NCBI GenBank assembly: GCA_036365515.1
Contig: CM070876.1
Coordinates: 131,466,394-131,530,393, forward strand
DNA: 64,000 nucleotides
Source of the DNA: Torymus aiolomorphi
Taxonomy: Eukaryota > Arthropoda > Insecta > Hymenoptera > Torymidae
Direction: 5' to 3'
The position numbers and the translations under genes are program-made. Of this stretch, positions 22,115-35,222 are shown piece by piece (the first letter of the stretch is position 1; every line of letters begins with the position of its first letter). A model generated the notes under the pieces. It did no database searches. It saw only the letters and a list, made by a program, of their open reading frames with translations, and was not told the DNA's origin.

Positions 22115-25100
22115 CCTATTGAAAAATATCGCACGATTATCGCGCGACTAATCGCGCGAAGATCGTGTCAGTTTATCGACCATTTTTTGGCGCGATAATC
22201 GCGCGATAATCGCACGAGTTAGCCGAAATTCAACTTAAAAAATAAGTTTTATTTTCACAAGTGTATACGTGCTTGCATAATTGACAAACATTATGACTCA
22301 ATGTATCAGTGCGTATAAACTGCAGTTTTAATGTATGTGTGAGTATGTGACTGTATGTATCCCTGTTGAAAATATCCACGTGGATTGACATGGATTCCAC
22401 ATGGATTCAAATGGATATCCGCGTGGATCATCCACGCGGATATCATGATGAAAATCCATGTAGATTATTTGAAATCCATGTGGATTCTGAGAAACCAACC
22501 CGATTTGAAAAATAAACGTGGATTTGTTGGAATCCACGTGGATTCCAACTAATCCACATGGATGTAGACAATCCGGCTGAAAAAATTCATATGAGACTCA
22601 CTTGAATCTCACGTGATTCTCGGGTGAGTCTCATGCCAAATTCTCATGTAAGTCTCATGTGAGTCTCATGTTTCCACTAACAATTTTAAATGAATTAATA
22701 CTATTTTTTATTGTAATTAATTGTTTAAATTAATTTAATCGTTTTAATTTATTTTCTAATACGAAATTAGAGATGTAAATAAAACTCAATGAAAAAATAA
22801 AACAGATGTATATATTTTTAAATGTTTTATTTTATAAAAGTATTAAAATATGTATTTCGGTACAAATAGTATTTTCACTACCCTGAATATGGCCAAATAG
22901 AGCGTATGCCCTATTGAAAAAAATCTTGTGATCAATTACATGATTTTTTCCAAAATCCGGGAATATGCTCTGCTTGATGTATAACTCAATTTATTTATTA
23001 TTTAGCAGTTTAATACTGCTTCTAAATGAAGAATAACAGTTTAATGAAACTTTGAACGATAATATATTATCGTGCAAATGTTTCATTAGAATGTTAGTAT
23101 AATTGTTTGCAAGTATTATATTTTAAAAAATAATCAATTTAATTGAAAATATAGAATTAACTTTATTATTATAACAATTGTAGTGTACCGACACAACTGT
23201 AAGTAAATAATAGAGACATGTAACATATCTGCAACATTAGAATAATGTTATTGATTATATTTTGCTTAATGTGGAAAAAGAAGAAACGATGTTCAACGAG
23301 CCTCGTGCTCGTACTCTCGACGCCGACCCGTGATAGCAAACTCACACGAGGCCGGCGCCGAGCGCGCCCACGTGTACTCGATATTAATAGATACCGCAAG
23401 AACAGTCACGATGGCGACGGCGATAGTGCGCGCGAGGAGGCGACGTCTTGGCGATGTTGTCCCCATTGACAGAACTCAGCTGAAATTTCGCGTCAAGCCT
23501 CATATAACAGAACAAAGTCCAATTAAGTATCTTACAAATTTGTGTCCTGACTGATCTTGGCGAATTCACATATAGTTATAAAACCACTTCACATATGAAA
23601 GAGTATTGACATGTGGATGGCTTTATTATAAATGTTAATCGATTTTTAAATAAATTATTTGTACCTTCATTATTTTATTTCATATAATTGAGGTTTTTTG
23701 TCCACCACTCACTGTTATAGTGTAATATACATTTTAAAATATTTTAAATTATATATTTATTCATTTTGTTATTTTGTTATAGGCATATCTTCTTTGAGAT
23801 CCACAATTCAGTTGTTCGTTGATAGATTTAAGACTTGGGTGGCTTTAGCGTAAGAAATATATTTGGATCCAATGAACTAAATAATATTGTAGATCTCTTA
23901 TACAAGAGGACCAAAATCAACTTTAATCATGTGCAAACTGTAGCTAAAGAGACCAAGTACCTATAAGCATACAACATTTTCTAATTACATAGAATATTCT
24001 ATATACTCATAGGTAGTGCCTTTAGTTACAACTTTTATTAGTCGATAAGTCACTTATGGGCTGGGTGACTTTATCGCAGGAAATATTGGGATCATATGGA
24101 CAAAATACCTTGATCATATTTGACTATAACAGTCATGACATGTACGTATTACTTTTACAAATAAAATTTTTATTTAACATGACATTTTTACAAAATCATA
24201 CTTACATTTTCTTTTATTTTAAAATAATGTTTTAATAAAATATTTCACCATTATGGTCACAAAGAATCATATCACGTATGATGTCATTAGGTCCATCGGG
24301 TTCAAATATATCCAGCGGTAAAGTCACTCATCCTATATTAAGTACTTATAAATGTGGATTTTTATAATCAATTATGGTATTAATTTATTTATATTAGGAC
24401 TAGTTAGATGTATAAATGAATATTGTGAAAGAGTTTAAATTATACCATGACTCATATCAAATAGTATTGACATGTGCGTAACTTGGACTGTACTTTCTTT
24501 AATGTTATATTTATACTTATTCGCAAGTATTTTATACATAATACGAGGGGTGTTCAAAAAGTAAGTTTCCCTGCTCCGGGAAAAAAAGCAAAACACTATT
24601 TTTAGGTTAAAGTAACATATGTATTTATTGTTTGACTTATAAACTATTTTTCTACATAGTCCCCTTGGAGTTGAATACATTTTTATATCTGTTCTCAAGC
24701 TTTGACAAACCTTGTTTATAAAAATCCGTGCCCTGTTTTTTAAAGAATAATTTAACGATGTCTTTCACTTCATCATTTGAATTGAAGTGATGGCCACCCA
24801 AACTTTCCTTTAATTTAGGAAAAAGAAAAAAGTCACTTGATGCGAGATCTGGAGAGTAGGGTGGGTGATCAAAAATTTCCCATTTGAATTTTTCCAGTAA
24901 GGTTTGTGTTTTTTTTTGCTGAATGAGGCCGTGCATTGTCGTGAAAAAGCAACACTTTTCTCGATAATTTTCCAGGACGCTTTCGTTTAACGGCACTTTT
25001 AAGTTTATTTAGCACTTCACAGTAACGATCTGCATTTATCGTGGCACTAATTCAGTGTGAATTTCGTTGCCATTAAGCCCTTTTGCAGTTAAAAATCGAA

Positions 25101-25760
25101 TAACTGCACGCAACTCACAGGTGGACACGTTTTTCACAGGTAGCTCCATGGTTTCCGAGCCGGTACTGATGAAAAAAATTTTTTCGGCAGCTAAGACCGG
25201 TTCCGCTCTTATCGGTATATCCTAAACTAAAACTATGTTCGGTCCCAGCTCGCTAGATGGCGCTGGGGCAAAACGGCAGACTAGGGAAACTTATTTTTTG
25301 AACACCCCTCGTACTATATAAGTTATTGTTATAAAATTTACAGCTAAAGAAGAAACCCATGCTTTATTGTTTAATGGTTCTTAAGTACTCATAAATGTGG
25401 ATTTTTTATAATAAGTTATGGTATTAATTTATTTATATTATGATGAGTTCTATTTATAAATGAATAATGTGAAAGAGTTAAAATTATATAATTACTCATA
25501 TTAAATAGTATTGACATGTGTGTAGCTTGGACTGTACTTTCTTTAATGTTATATTTATGCTTATTCGCAAGTATTTTATATATAACTCTATACAATTTCC
25601 AATAAAAGAAGAAACCCATACATTGTTGCTAAATGATACTTGATCATTAAAATATATTGTTTTAAAGCTTGTTTATTAAATGCAGCAATACATTAAAAAC
25701 AATATTATATTCATAACATATAGCCTTTTACGAACTGTAAGCTCTATTTTAATGATTAAA
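22115..25760 (+). repeat. long repeat A, copy A2
   Basis: Same sequence as A1 with scattered substitutions, without the A1-specific 307-bp insertion and hairpin arm, and with an added mariner at 24544. Equivalent to A3 in reverse. Confidence 0.9.
24544..25311 (-). mobile_element. internally deleted mariner in A2
   Basis: Inverted ends CGAGGGGTGTTCAAAAAGTA (left) and its counterpart ending CCCCTCG (right), flanked by TA. On the - strand are an N-terminal piece (25150 area, MELPVKNVSTCELRAVIRFL) and the C-terminal region with HPPYSPDLASSDFFLFP. The middle, with the first catalytic Asp, is deleted. A frameshift removes the second catalytic box. A1 shows the empty TA site near 10133. Confidence 0.93.
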
Positions 25761-25762
25761 TA

Positions 25763-26439
25763 GCATTTAGCAATAAAGTATTGGAGACAGGACATAATCA
25801 AAAATACATGAAAGTTTAAGGCCTTACCTAGATATAAACCTGGATAACATAATAAGCGTGAAGGTGATGGTTAGACTTAACCTACAGGCAACCAGAGGCA
25901 ACGTCTGCGAGAAACTCAGCACGGCCTCAGAGATGACAGCATGAACAGCAGCAGGTCTTTCTTCAAGAAGCCACAATGAACCCTCTCTCTCACGTTCGGA
26001 CTTTAGTCGTCATAACTCTTGAAGCGTAAGCACCGGTCGCAACACGCGGCGTTTCATTATGACTAGCTGTCGCGCACATGCACTTCTGTATAGGCGTTCC
26101 TCTCTCTTCTTCTCTCTCTAGTTCTCAAACTCTCAATAAACACATGCGGGCGCGGTAGTCATCAAGCAACGTGTTGCAACTTGCGCTCTCATGTTCATGG
26201 GTTACGAGAAATGATTAATGACGTGAATGAGGGTTAATTGTGGCTTTTTTAAGAAAGATCTGCTACTGTCCATGCTGTCATCTCTGAGGCCATGCCGAGT
26301 TTCTTGCAGACGTTGCCTATAGGTTAAGTCTAGTTGTCATCTTCGCGGTTATTATGTTCTTCACGTTTATATCTGTAAGGCCTTAGACTTTCATTTATTT
26401 TTGATTCTGTCCTGTCTCCAATACATTATTACTAAATGC
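25763..26439. mobile_element. 677-bp TA-flanked MITE, left-arm copy
   Basis: Begins GCATTTAGCAATAAAGTATT and ends with its inverse, flanked by TA on both sides. The arms include GGAGACAGGACATAATC and GGTTAAGTCTA inverted pairs. A1 has the empty site GATTAAATACCCTGG at 10574. Non-coding. Confidence 0.9.
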
Positions 26440-27638
26440 TACCCTGGTAGAAAATAAACCAACTCGGATGGCTTATCTACTAGCTGTTGGCCAATAATTT
26501 AGGCCAACGAATAAGAAAAATATTAACCAACGGTTAACCAACGGTTGGTGGACTATCAATCAATAATAAAACATTGAGTAACTCATAAAACAATAATAGA
26601 AATTAATAAGAAATATAGATATGTAAAAAGATTTTGATACATAAACAATAATAAAAATTATTGTAATGCATTAAAAAAATATTTGAATGAAGTTGGGAGT
26701 AAATTTATTTGAAGGTTAAGTAGACAGCGTAGCACGTGGGCTATGCTCCGAAATTACTGTCCGCATCCCGCTTTCCGCAAGGCAAGCACCCATCCACATA
26801 AATACACACGCATTACATACACACGAGTGCGATCGCAGGTTCATGTGTTATGTTTAGGTAAAAGTATTTAACTGCGCAGACTCATACGAGTCACGTGACG
26901 GGATAGCCGGGATCGCGTGGTTTTGCTTCACTCTAAAGGTCAGATGGTAACGGAGCATCGTGTAGAAAACGGAGCAATACAAGTACGAAGAATTTATGTA
27001 GGATACTTTCAAATTTTAAATGTAGAATACCTTTTATGTAGGATTCTTTCAAATTTTAAATATAGGATACTTTAAAATTTTAAAAAATGTAGGTATCCAC
27101 CTGTACATGTCCTGACTTACGTCAAAAAGTCACGCACACTACACATTAACAACGAATATAGACGCATATAGAAGCGTATTCCTTAATAAACTTTTGGACA
27201 GAGCGTTTGGGTAACATGCCGATTAGTTCTGTTACCCAACCGCGAGGCAGCGCTGACGGCCGCCGAATATATATAGATATACACACGTGTATAAGATGTG
27301 AATAATAAATAACTGTTAATTAAGCACAATAAAGATATTATTTTACAAAGAATTATTGTTTTTATTTATATCAAAGGTTTTGCATATAAAATACTAGTCG
27401 ATTATGTGAAAATAGGTAATATAATGTTTCTGTCTTGATCCGACTATCGCGCGGGAAACGTAGTGTAAAAAAGCGGGAATATCTGCGAGAGGAGCTTTCT
27501 GACAGATGATAAGAGTGTTGCAGTTCTAACGGCGTCGTTCAGTTCAAGGGTTTTGTTTTCTTTGAAAGTAGTTAGGTACTGGTTTTTTGAGCCTTTGAGG
27601 TAAATAGATCATGGCACCATCACGAGCACGTTGTGCTT

Positions 27639-27726
27639 ATGAAGGGATGCACAAACACCAAAGCGAAGAAACCCACCTTGATTTTTCATCGATTTCCAAA
27701 GGATGAAGCACGGTTAGATTATTTTG
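27639..27726 (+). pseudogene. THAP zinc-finger exon remnant
   Basis: Encodes MKGCTNTKAKKPTLIFHRFP followed by KDEARLDYFG, the C-x-N...F-x-FP pattern of the first half of a THAP DNA-binding domain, ending at a GT splice donor (G|GTTAAG). An upstream ATG at 27611 and a Cys codon are in a different frame, so the first Cys is separated by a frameshift. Present only in the left arm, because the right arm is deleted here. Confidence 0.7.
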
Positions 27727-28504
27727 GTTAAGTTTATTTATAAAGAATAGTTTCATATAAAATAAATTGAAATTATCATGATTAAATATTGATATTCATA
27801 TCTGTTAGACATTTTTTGTGGCGGAATCTGGAGAATAAATGAAATTATTTTTATAGGTTACATTTCTGAGGTTACAGTAATAATTATAGTTATTAAATTA
27901 TTAAATTTATTTTATTTTCGTTTTGATAAAGATTAAACCATTTAAATATATATTAAATATTTGTGTATTGATCTTTAAAATGTTATACTATATTTATTTA
28001 TATATATATATAATTAATAAACGTAGGAAATAAAATAATTTCGTTTGTTAAAATGTAAATAAATGGTTATAGAACGACAGTAAAAATTAAACATTATGCA
28101 TACTTGTATAATGTAGGCAATACGTGTGCAAAATGTTATCAATTAGATCATATAATGACTTCTTGAGATATTCGATATTTAAAAGTTTGGTATTTAAAAA
28201 GTGATATTTATTATCGCACGGTAACTATGGACTGAAATTGGCAGGGTTGGCAACTAGTTAAAAAGTTAAAAGTTAAGTTAGAAAGTTAAAAAGTTAAAAG
28301 TTAAGTTAGAAAGTTAAAAACTTAATAACTTTTAACATAACTTAGGTAGTTTTAAATCTATTAACTTTTAACTAAACATACAATTAGTTAAATATTTTCT
28401 CAGTAACTTTAACTTTTTAACTTTTAAAAAGTGAATTATTACATACGGATTTTCTGAAAAATGATGTATTAATATTATTTATAATATTATTATTGTTATT
28501 TGTT

Positions 28505-29722
28505 GTTATAATATAATATTTATTATTCATATTTCTTACGTCAGAACTAGGGTTTTTTTACGTTATTTTTGACTAATGTACCTTAAACTTTTAAGGGCGT
28601 TCTCTTGGTTGAAACAGCAGTTTTCGAATTTTTAACTTTCAAATAATGTTTAATTAATTTAATAATCCAGTAGTAAGTACATATAACAAATATACATTAG
28701 AGGGAACATAAAACAATTTTTTTCAAACGAATTCAGACAATAGTTACTACGATATTGTTAAAATTAAAGCCAAAAACATCAATAAGTTACCCATTTTTTT
28801 TTCTTTCTTATCCAATCTTAACGAAATAAAGCTTATCTTGTTCATCAAGAAAATTTCGGGGGAGTATCGATGGGAAAATTTATGATACGAGTTACCAATA
28901 CGACGTAATATCAATTTGTTTATGAAAAGTAAGTCAAGTTTTATTAAATATTTTTTTAATATAATATTTATTATTCATATTTTTAATATAATATTTATTA
29001 TTCATATTTCTTACGTCAGAACTAGGGTTTTTTTACGTTATTTTTGACTAATGTACCTTAAACTTTTAAGGGCGTTCTCTTGGTTGAAACAGCAGTTTTC
29101 GAATTTTTAACTTTCAAATAATGTTTAATTAATTTAATAATCCAGTAGTAAGTAGATATAACAAATATACATTAGAGGGAACATAAAACAATTTTTTTCA
29201 AACGAATTCAGACAATAGTTACTACGATATTGTTAAAATTAAAGCCAAAAACATCAATAAGTTACTCAATTTTTTTTCTTTCTTATCCAATCTTAACGAA
29301 ATAAAGCTTATTTTGTTCGTCAAGAAAATTTCGGGGGAGAAAAACTCGTATCATAAATTTTCCCATCGATACTCCCCCGAAATTTTCTTGACGAACAAAA
29401 TAAGCTTTATTTCGTTAAGATTGGATAAGAAAGAAAAAAAATTGGGTAACTTATTGATGTTTTTGGCTTTAATTTTAACAATATCGTAGTAACTATTGTC
29501 TGAATTCGTTTGAAAAAAATTGTTTTATGTTCCCTCTAATGTATATTTGTTATATCTACTTACTACTGGATTATTAAATTAATTAAACATTATTTGAAAG
29601 TTAAAAATTCGAAAACTGCTGTTTCAACCAAGAGAACGCCCTTAAAAGTTTAAGGTACATTAGTCAAAAATAACGTAAAAAAACCCTAGTTCTGACGTAA
29701 GAAATATGAATAATAAATATTA
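28505..29722. repeat. central triplication of the palindrome
   Basis: A ~360-bp segment (GACTAATGTACCTTAAACTT through TTTCGGGGGAG) occurs at about 28505-28864, again in the same direction at 28976-29338, and inverted at 29362-29722. The extra direct copy forms most of the palindrome spacer. Surrounding DNA is made of repeated AAAGTTAAAAGTTAAG words (28255-28440). Confidence 0.85.
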
Positions 29723-30653
29723 TATTATAACAACAAATAACAATAATAATATTATAAATAATATTAATACATCATTTTTCAGAAAATCCGTATGTAATAA
29801 TTCACTTTTTAAAAGTTAAAAAGTTAAAGTTACTGAGAAAATATTTAACTAATTGTATGTTTAGTTAAAAGTTAATAGATTTAAAACTAACTAAGTTATG
29901 TTAAAAGTTATTAAGTTTTTAACTTTCTAACTTAACTTTTAACTTTTTAATTAGTTGCCAACCCTGCCAATTTCAGTCCATAGTTACCGTGCGATAATAA
30001 ATATCACTTTTTAAATACCAAACTTTTAAATATCGAATATCTCAAGAAGTCATTATATGATCTAATTGATAACATTTTGCACACGTATTGCCTACATTAT
30101 ACAAGTATGCATAATGTTTAATTTTTACTGTCGTTCTATAGCCATTTATTTACATTTTAGAGTGAAGCAAAACCACGCGATCCCGGCAATCCCGTCACGT
30201 GACTCGTATGAGTCTGCGCAGTTAAATACTTTTACCTATACATAACACATGAACCTGTGATCGCACTCGTGTGTATGTAATACGTGTGTATTTATGTGGA
30301 TGGGTGCTTGTCTTGCGGAAAGCGGGATGCGGACAGTAATTTCGGAGCATAGCCCACGTGCTACGCTGTCTACTTAACCTTCAAATAAATTTACTCCCAA
30401 CTTCATTCAAATATTTTTTTAATGCATTACAATAATTTTTATTATTGTTTATGTATCAAAATCTTTTTACATATCTATATTTCTTATTAATTTCTATTAT
30501 AGTTTTATGAGTTACTCAATTTTTTATTATTGATTGATAGTCCACCAACCGTTGGTTAACCGTTGGTTAATATTTTTCTTATTCGTTGGCCTAAATTATT
30601 GGCCAACAGCTAGTAGATAAGCCATCCGAGTTGGTTTATTTTCTACCAGGGTA

Positions 30654-31332
30654 GCATTTAGTAATAATGTATTGGAGACAGGACAGAATCAAAAATAAAT
30701 GAAAGTCTAAGGCCTTACAGATATAAACGTGAAGAGCATAATAAGCGCGAAGATGACAACTAGACTTAACCTATAGGCAACGTCTGCAAGAAACTTGGCA
30801 TGGCCTCAGAGATGACAGCATGGACAGTAGCAGATCTTTCTTAAAAAAGCCACAATTAACCCTCTTTCACATCATTAATCATTTCTCGTAACCCATGAAC
30901 ATGAGAGCGCAAGTTGCAACACGTTGCTTGATGACTACCGCGCCCGCATGTGTTTATTGAGAGTTTGAGAACTAGAGAGAGAGAAGAAGAGAGAGGGACG
31001 CCTATACAGAAGTGCATGTGCGCGACAGCTAGTCATAATGATACGCCGCGTGTTGCGACCGGTGCTTACGCTTCAAGAGTTATGACGACTAAAGTCCGAA
31101 CGTGAGAGAGAGGGTTCATTGTGGCTTCTTGAAGAAAGACCTGCTGCTGTTCATGCTGTCATCTCTGAGGCCATGCTGAGTTTCTCGCTGACGTTGCCTC
31201 TGGTTGCCTGTAGGTTAAGTCTAACCATCACCTTCACGCTTATTATGTTATCCAGGTTTATATCTAGGTAAGGCCTTAAACTTTCATGTATTTTTGATTA
31301 TGTCCTGTCTCCAATACATTATTGCTAAATGC
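30654..31332. mobile_element. TA-flanked MITE, right-arm copy
   Basis: Reverse complement of 25763-26439 with few differences, 679 bp, flanked by TA at 30652-30653 and 31333-31334. Confidence 0.9.
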
Positions 31333-34300
31333 TATTTAATCATTAAAATAGAGCTTACAGTTCGTAAAAGGCTATATGTTATGAATATAATATTGTTTTT
31401 AATGTATTGCTGCATTTAATAAACAAGCTTTAAAACAATATATTTTAATGATCAAGTATCATTTAGCAACAATGTATGGGTTTCTTCTTTTATTGGAAAT
31501 TGTATAGAGTTATATATAAAATACTTGCGAATAAGCATAAATATAACATTAAAGAAAGTACAGTCCAAGCTACACACATGTCAATACTATTTAATATGAG
31601 TAATTATATAATTTTAACTCTTTCACATTATTCATTTATAAATAGAACTTGTCATAATATAAATAAATTAATACCATAACTTATTATAAAAAATCCACAT
31701 TTATGAGTACTTAAGAACCATTAAACAATAAAGCATGGGTTTCTTCTTTAGCTGTAAATTTTATAACAATAACTTATATAGTACGAGGGGTATTCAAAAA
31801 ATAAGTTTCCCTAGTCTGCCGTTTTGCCCCAGCGCCATCTAGCGAGCTGGGACCGAACATAGTTTTAGTTTAGGATATACCGATAAGAGCGGAACCGGTC
31901 TTAGCTGCCGAAAAAATTTTTTTCATCAGTACCGGCTCGGAAATCATGGAGCTACCTGTGAAAAACGTGTCCACCTGTGAGTTGCGTGCAGTTATTCGAT
32001 TTTTAACTGCAAAAGGGCTTAATGGCAACGAAATTCACACTGAATTAGTGCCACGATAAATGCAGATCGTTACTGTGAAGTGTTACATAAACTTAAAAGT
32101 GCCGTTAAACGAAAGCGTCCTGGAAAATTATGGAGAAAAGTGTTGCTTTTTCACGACAATGCACGGCCTCATTCAGCAAAAAAAACACAAACCTTACTGG
32201 AAAAATTCAAATGGGAAATTTTTGATCACCCACCCTACTCTCCAGATCTCGCACCAAGTGACTTTTTTCTTTTTCCTAAATTAAAGGAAAGTTTGGGTGG
32301 CCATCACTTCAATTCAAATGATGAAGTGAAAGACATCGTTAAATTATTCTTTAAAAAACAGGGCACGGATTTTTATAAACAAGGTTTGTCAAAGCTTGAG
32401 AACAGATATAAAAAATGTATTCAACTCCAAGGGGACTATGTAGAAAAATAGTTTTCCTCATATCGGGCCGAAAGTGCCTCATTCCCGCCCGGCTCCAAAA
32501 CGGAAATATGGCATTTTCGGCCTCGATGTGAGGAAAAATAGTATACGCACCCCGGGAGTAAAATTGGCCAGCCCCCAGCTCGTGTTTGCCACCCTCGCCT
32601 TCGGCTCGGGTGGTAATTTACACGAGCTGTGGACTGTCCAAGCTTTTTTCTCCCATGGTGCGTAATATACTATTATAAGTCAAATAATAAATACATATGT
32701 TATTTTAACCTAAAAATAGTGTTTTACTTTTTTTCCCGGAGCAGGGAAACTTACTTTTTGAAGACCCCTCGTATTATGTATAAAATACTTGCGAATAAGT
32801 ATAAATATAACATTAAAGAAAGTACAGTCCAAGCTACGCACATGTCAATACTATTTGATATGAGTCATGGTATAATTTAAGCTCTTTCACAATATTCATT
32901 TATACATCTAACTAGTCCTAATATAAATAAATTAATACCATAATTGATTATAAAAATCCACATTTATAAGTACTTAATATAGGATCAGTGACTTTACCGC
33001 TGGATATATTTGAACCCGATGGACCTAATGACATCATACGTGATATGATTCTTTGTGACCATAATGGTGAAATATTTTATTAAAACATTATTTTAAAATA
33101 AAAGAAAATGTAAGTATGATTTTGTAAAAATGTCATGTTAAATAAAAATTTTATTTGTAAAAGTAATACGTACATGTCATGACTGTTATAGTCAAATATG
33201 ATCAAGGTATTTTGTCCATATGATCCCAATATTTCCTGCGATAAAGTCACCCAGCCCATAAGTGACTTATCGACTAATAAAAGTTGTAACTAAAGGCACT
33301 ACCTATGAGTATATAGAATATTCTATATAATTAGAAAATGTTGTATGCTTATAGGTACTTGGTCTCTTTAGCTACAGTTTGCACATGATTAAAGTTGATT
33401 TTGGTCCTCTTGTATAAGAGATCTACAATATTATTTAGTTCATTGGATCCAAATATATTTCTTACGCTAAAGCCACCCAAGTCTTAAATCTATCAACGAA
33501 CAACTGAATTGTGGATCTCAAAGAAGATATGCCTATAACCAAATAACAAAATGAATAAATATATAATTTAAAATATTTTAAAATGTATATTACACTATAA
33601 CAGTGAGTGGTGGACAAAAAACCTCAATTATATGAAATAAAATAATGAATGTACTAATAATTTATTTAAAAATCGATTAACATTTATAATAAAGCCATCC
33701 ACATGTCAATACTCTTTCATATGTGAAGTGGTTTTATAACTATATGTGAATTCGCCAAGATCAGTCAGGACACAAATTTGTAAAATACTTAATTGGACTT
33801 TGTTCTGTTATATGAGGCTTGACGCGAAATTTCAGCTGAGTTCTGTCAATGGGGACAACATCGCCAAGACGTCGCCTCCTCGCGCGCACTATCGCCGTCT
33901 CCATCGTGACTGTTCTTGCGGTATCTATTAATATCGAGTACACGTGGGCGCGCTCGGCGCCGGCCTCGTGTGAGTTTGCTATCACGGGTCGGCGTCGAGA
34001 GTACGAGCACGAGGCTCGTTGAACATCGTTTCTTCTTTTTCTACATTAAGCAAAATATCATCAATAACATTATTCTAATGTTGCAGGTATGTTACATGTC
34101 TCTATTATTTACTTACAGTTGCGTCGGTACACTACAATTGTTATAATAATAAAGTTAATTCTATATTTTCAATTAAATTGATTATTTTTTAAAATGTAAT
34201 ACTTGCAAACAATTATACTAACATTCTAATGAAACATTTGCACGATAATATATTATCGTTCAAAGTTTCATTAAACTGTTATTCTTCATTTAGAAGCAGT

Positions 34301-35222
34301 ATTAAGCTGCTAAATAATAAATAAATTGAGTTATACATCAAGCAGAGCATATTCCCGGATTTTGGAAAAAATCATGTAATTGATCACAAGATTTTTTTCA
34401 ATAGGGCATACGCTCTATTTGGCCATATTCAGGGTGGCGAAAATACTATTTGTACGGAAATACATATTTTAATACTTTCATAAAATAAAACATTTAAAAA
34501 TATATACATCTGTTTTATTTTTTCATTGAATTTTATTTACATCTCTAATTTCGTATTAGAAAATAAATTAAAACGATTAAATTAATTTAAACAATTAATT
34601 ACAATAAAAAATAGTATTAATTCATTTAAAATTGTTAGTGGAATCATGAGACTCACATGAGACTTACATGAGAATTTGGCATGAGACTCACCCGAGAATC
34701 ACGTGAGATTCAAGTGAGTCTCATATGAATTTTTTCAGCCGGATTGTCTACATCCATGTGGATTAGTTGGAATCCACGTGGATTCCAACAAATCCACGTT
34801 TATTTTTCAAATCGGGTTGGTTTCTCAGAATCCACATGGATTTCAAATAATCTACATGGATTTTCATCATGATATCCGCGTGGATGATCCACGCGGATAT
34901 CCATTTGAATCCATGTGGAATCCATGTCAATCCACGTGGATATTTTCAACAGGGATACATACAGTCACATACTCACACATACATTAAAACTGCAGTTTAT
35001 ACGCACTGATACATTGAGTCATAATGTTTGTCAATTATGCAAGCACGTATACACGTGAAAATAAAACTTATTTTTTAATGTTGAATTTCGGCTAACTCGC
35101 GCGATTATCGCGCGATTATCGCGCCAGAAAATGGTCGATAAACTGGCACGATCTTCGCGCGATTAGTCGCGCGATTATCGTGCGATGAATCGCGCGATAA
35201 TCGTGCGATATTTTTCAATAGG
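31333..35222 (-). repeat. long inverted repeat A, copy A3
   Basis: Reverse-orientation copy of A1/A2. It has one extra ~22-bp ATCGCGCGATTCATCG unit at its outer end compared with A2, and contains the mariner at 31784. It borders BEL RT coding sequence at 35223. Confidence 0.9.
31784..32771 (+). mobile_element. internally deleted mariner in A3, with nested insertion
   Basis: The same mariner as 24544-25311, inverted, TA flanked. It preserves a 123-codon C-terminal frame (32080-32451) with LLFHDNARPHSA (second catalytic Asp) and HPPYSPDLAPSDFFLF (third). The first catalytic region is deleted. A 220-bp element (32453-32672) with the GCCGAAGGCGAGGG core and an AATAGTATATTAC-type end (inverted) interrupts its 3' end. 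The left-arm copy lacks this insertion. Confidence 0.92.

Larger units (their letters stand above)
26441..30652. other. palindrome core segment with ACCCTGGTAGAAA ends
   Basis: Opposed ends ACCCTGGTAGAAAATAAACC and GGTTTATTTTCTACCAGGG, followed inward by TTGGCCAA and TTAACCAACGG words. A diverged version follows A1 at 10582. A THAP exon in the left half (27639) suggests derivation from a P-like or other THAP transposon. Because both halves are the palindrome arms, the inverted ends may reflect duplication rather than a true transposon terminus. Confidence 0.5.
7298..35222. mobile_element. 27.9-kb block bounded by >3-kb inverted repeats, inserted in BEL RT
   Basis: BEL coding sequence stops at both edges and resumes on the other side, so this is one inserted block. 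Its two ends are the same sequence in opposite orientation: CCTATTGAAAAATATCGCGC at 7298 (+) and, on the - strand, at 35222. The inverted repeats run over 3 kb (A1 7298-10581, A3 31333-35222). No matching target duplication is visible (flanks AGCTAAT and GAACATA), so either the insertion made none or an edge was altered. Inside are a P-like transposase, satellite, palindrome and a third repeat copy. This could be a giant terminal-inverted-repeat transposon, or the product of later rearrangement of a smaller one. Confidence 0.7.

Noticed and set aside
7298..35222. Reading the 27.9-kb block as another Polinton
   Set aside because: No integrase, polymerase, protease or capsid genes inside it, and no 6-bp target duplication seen.
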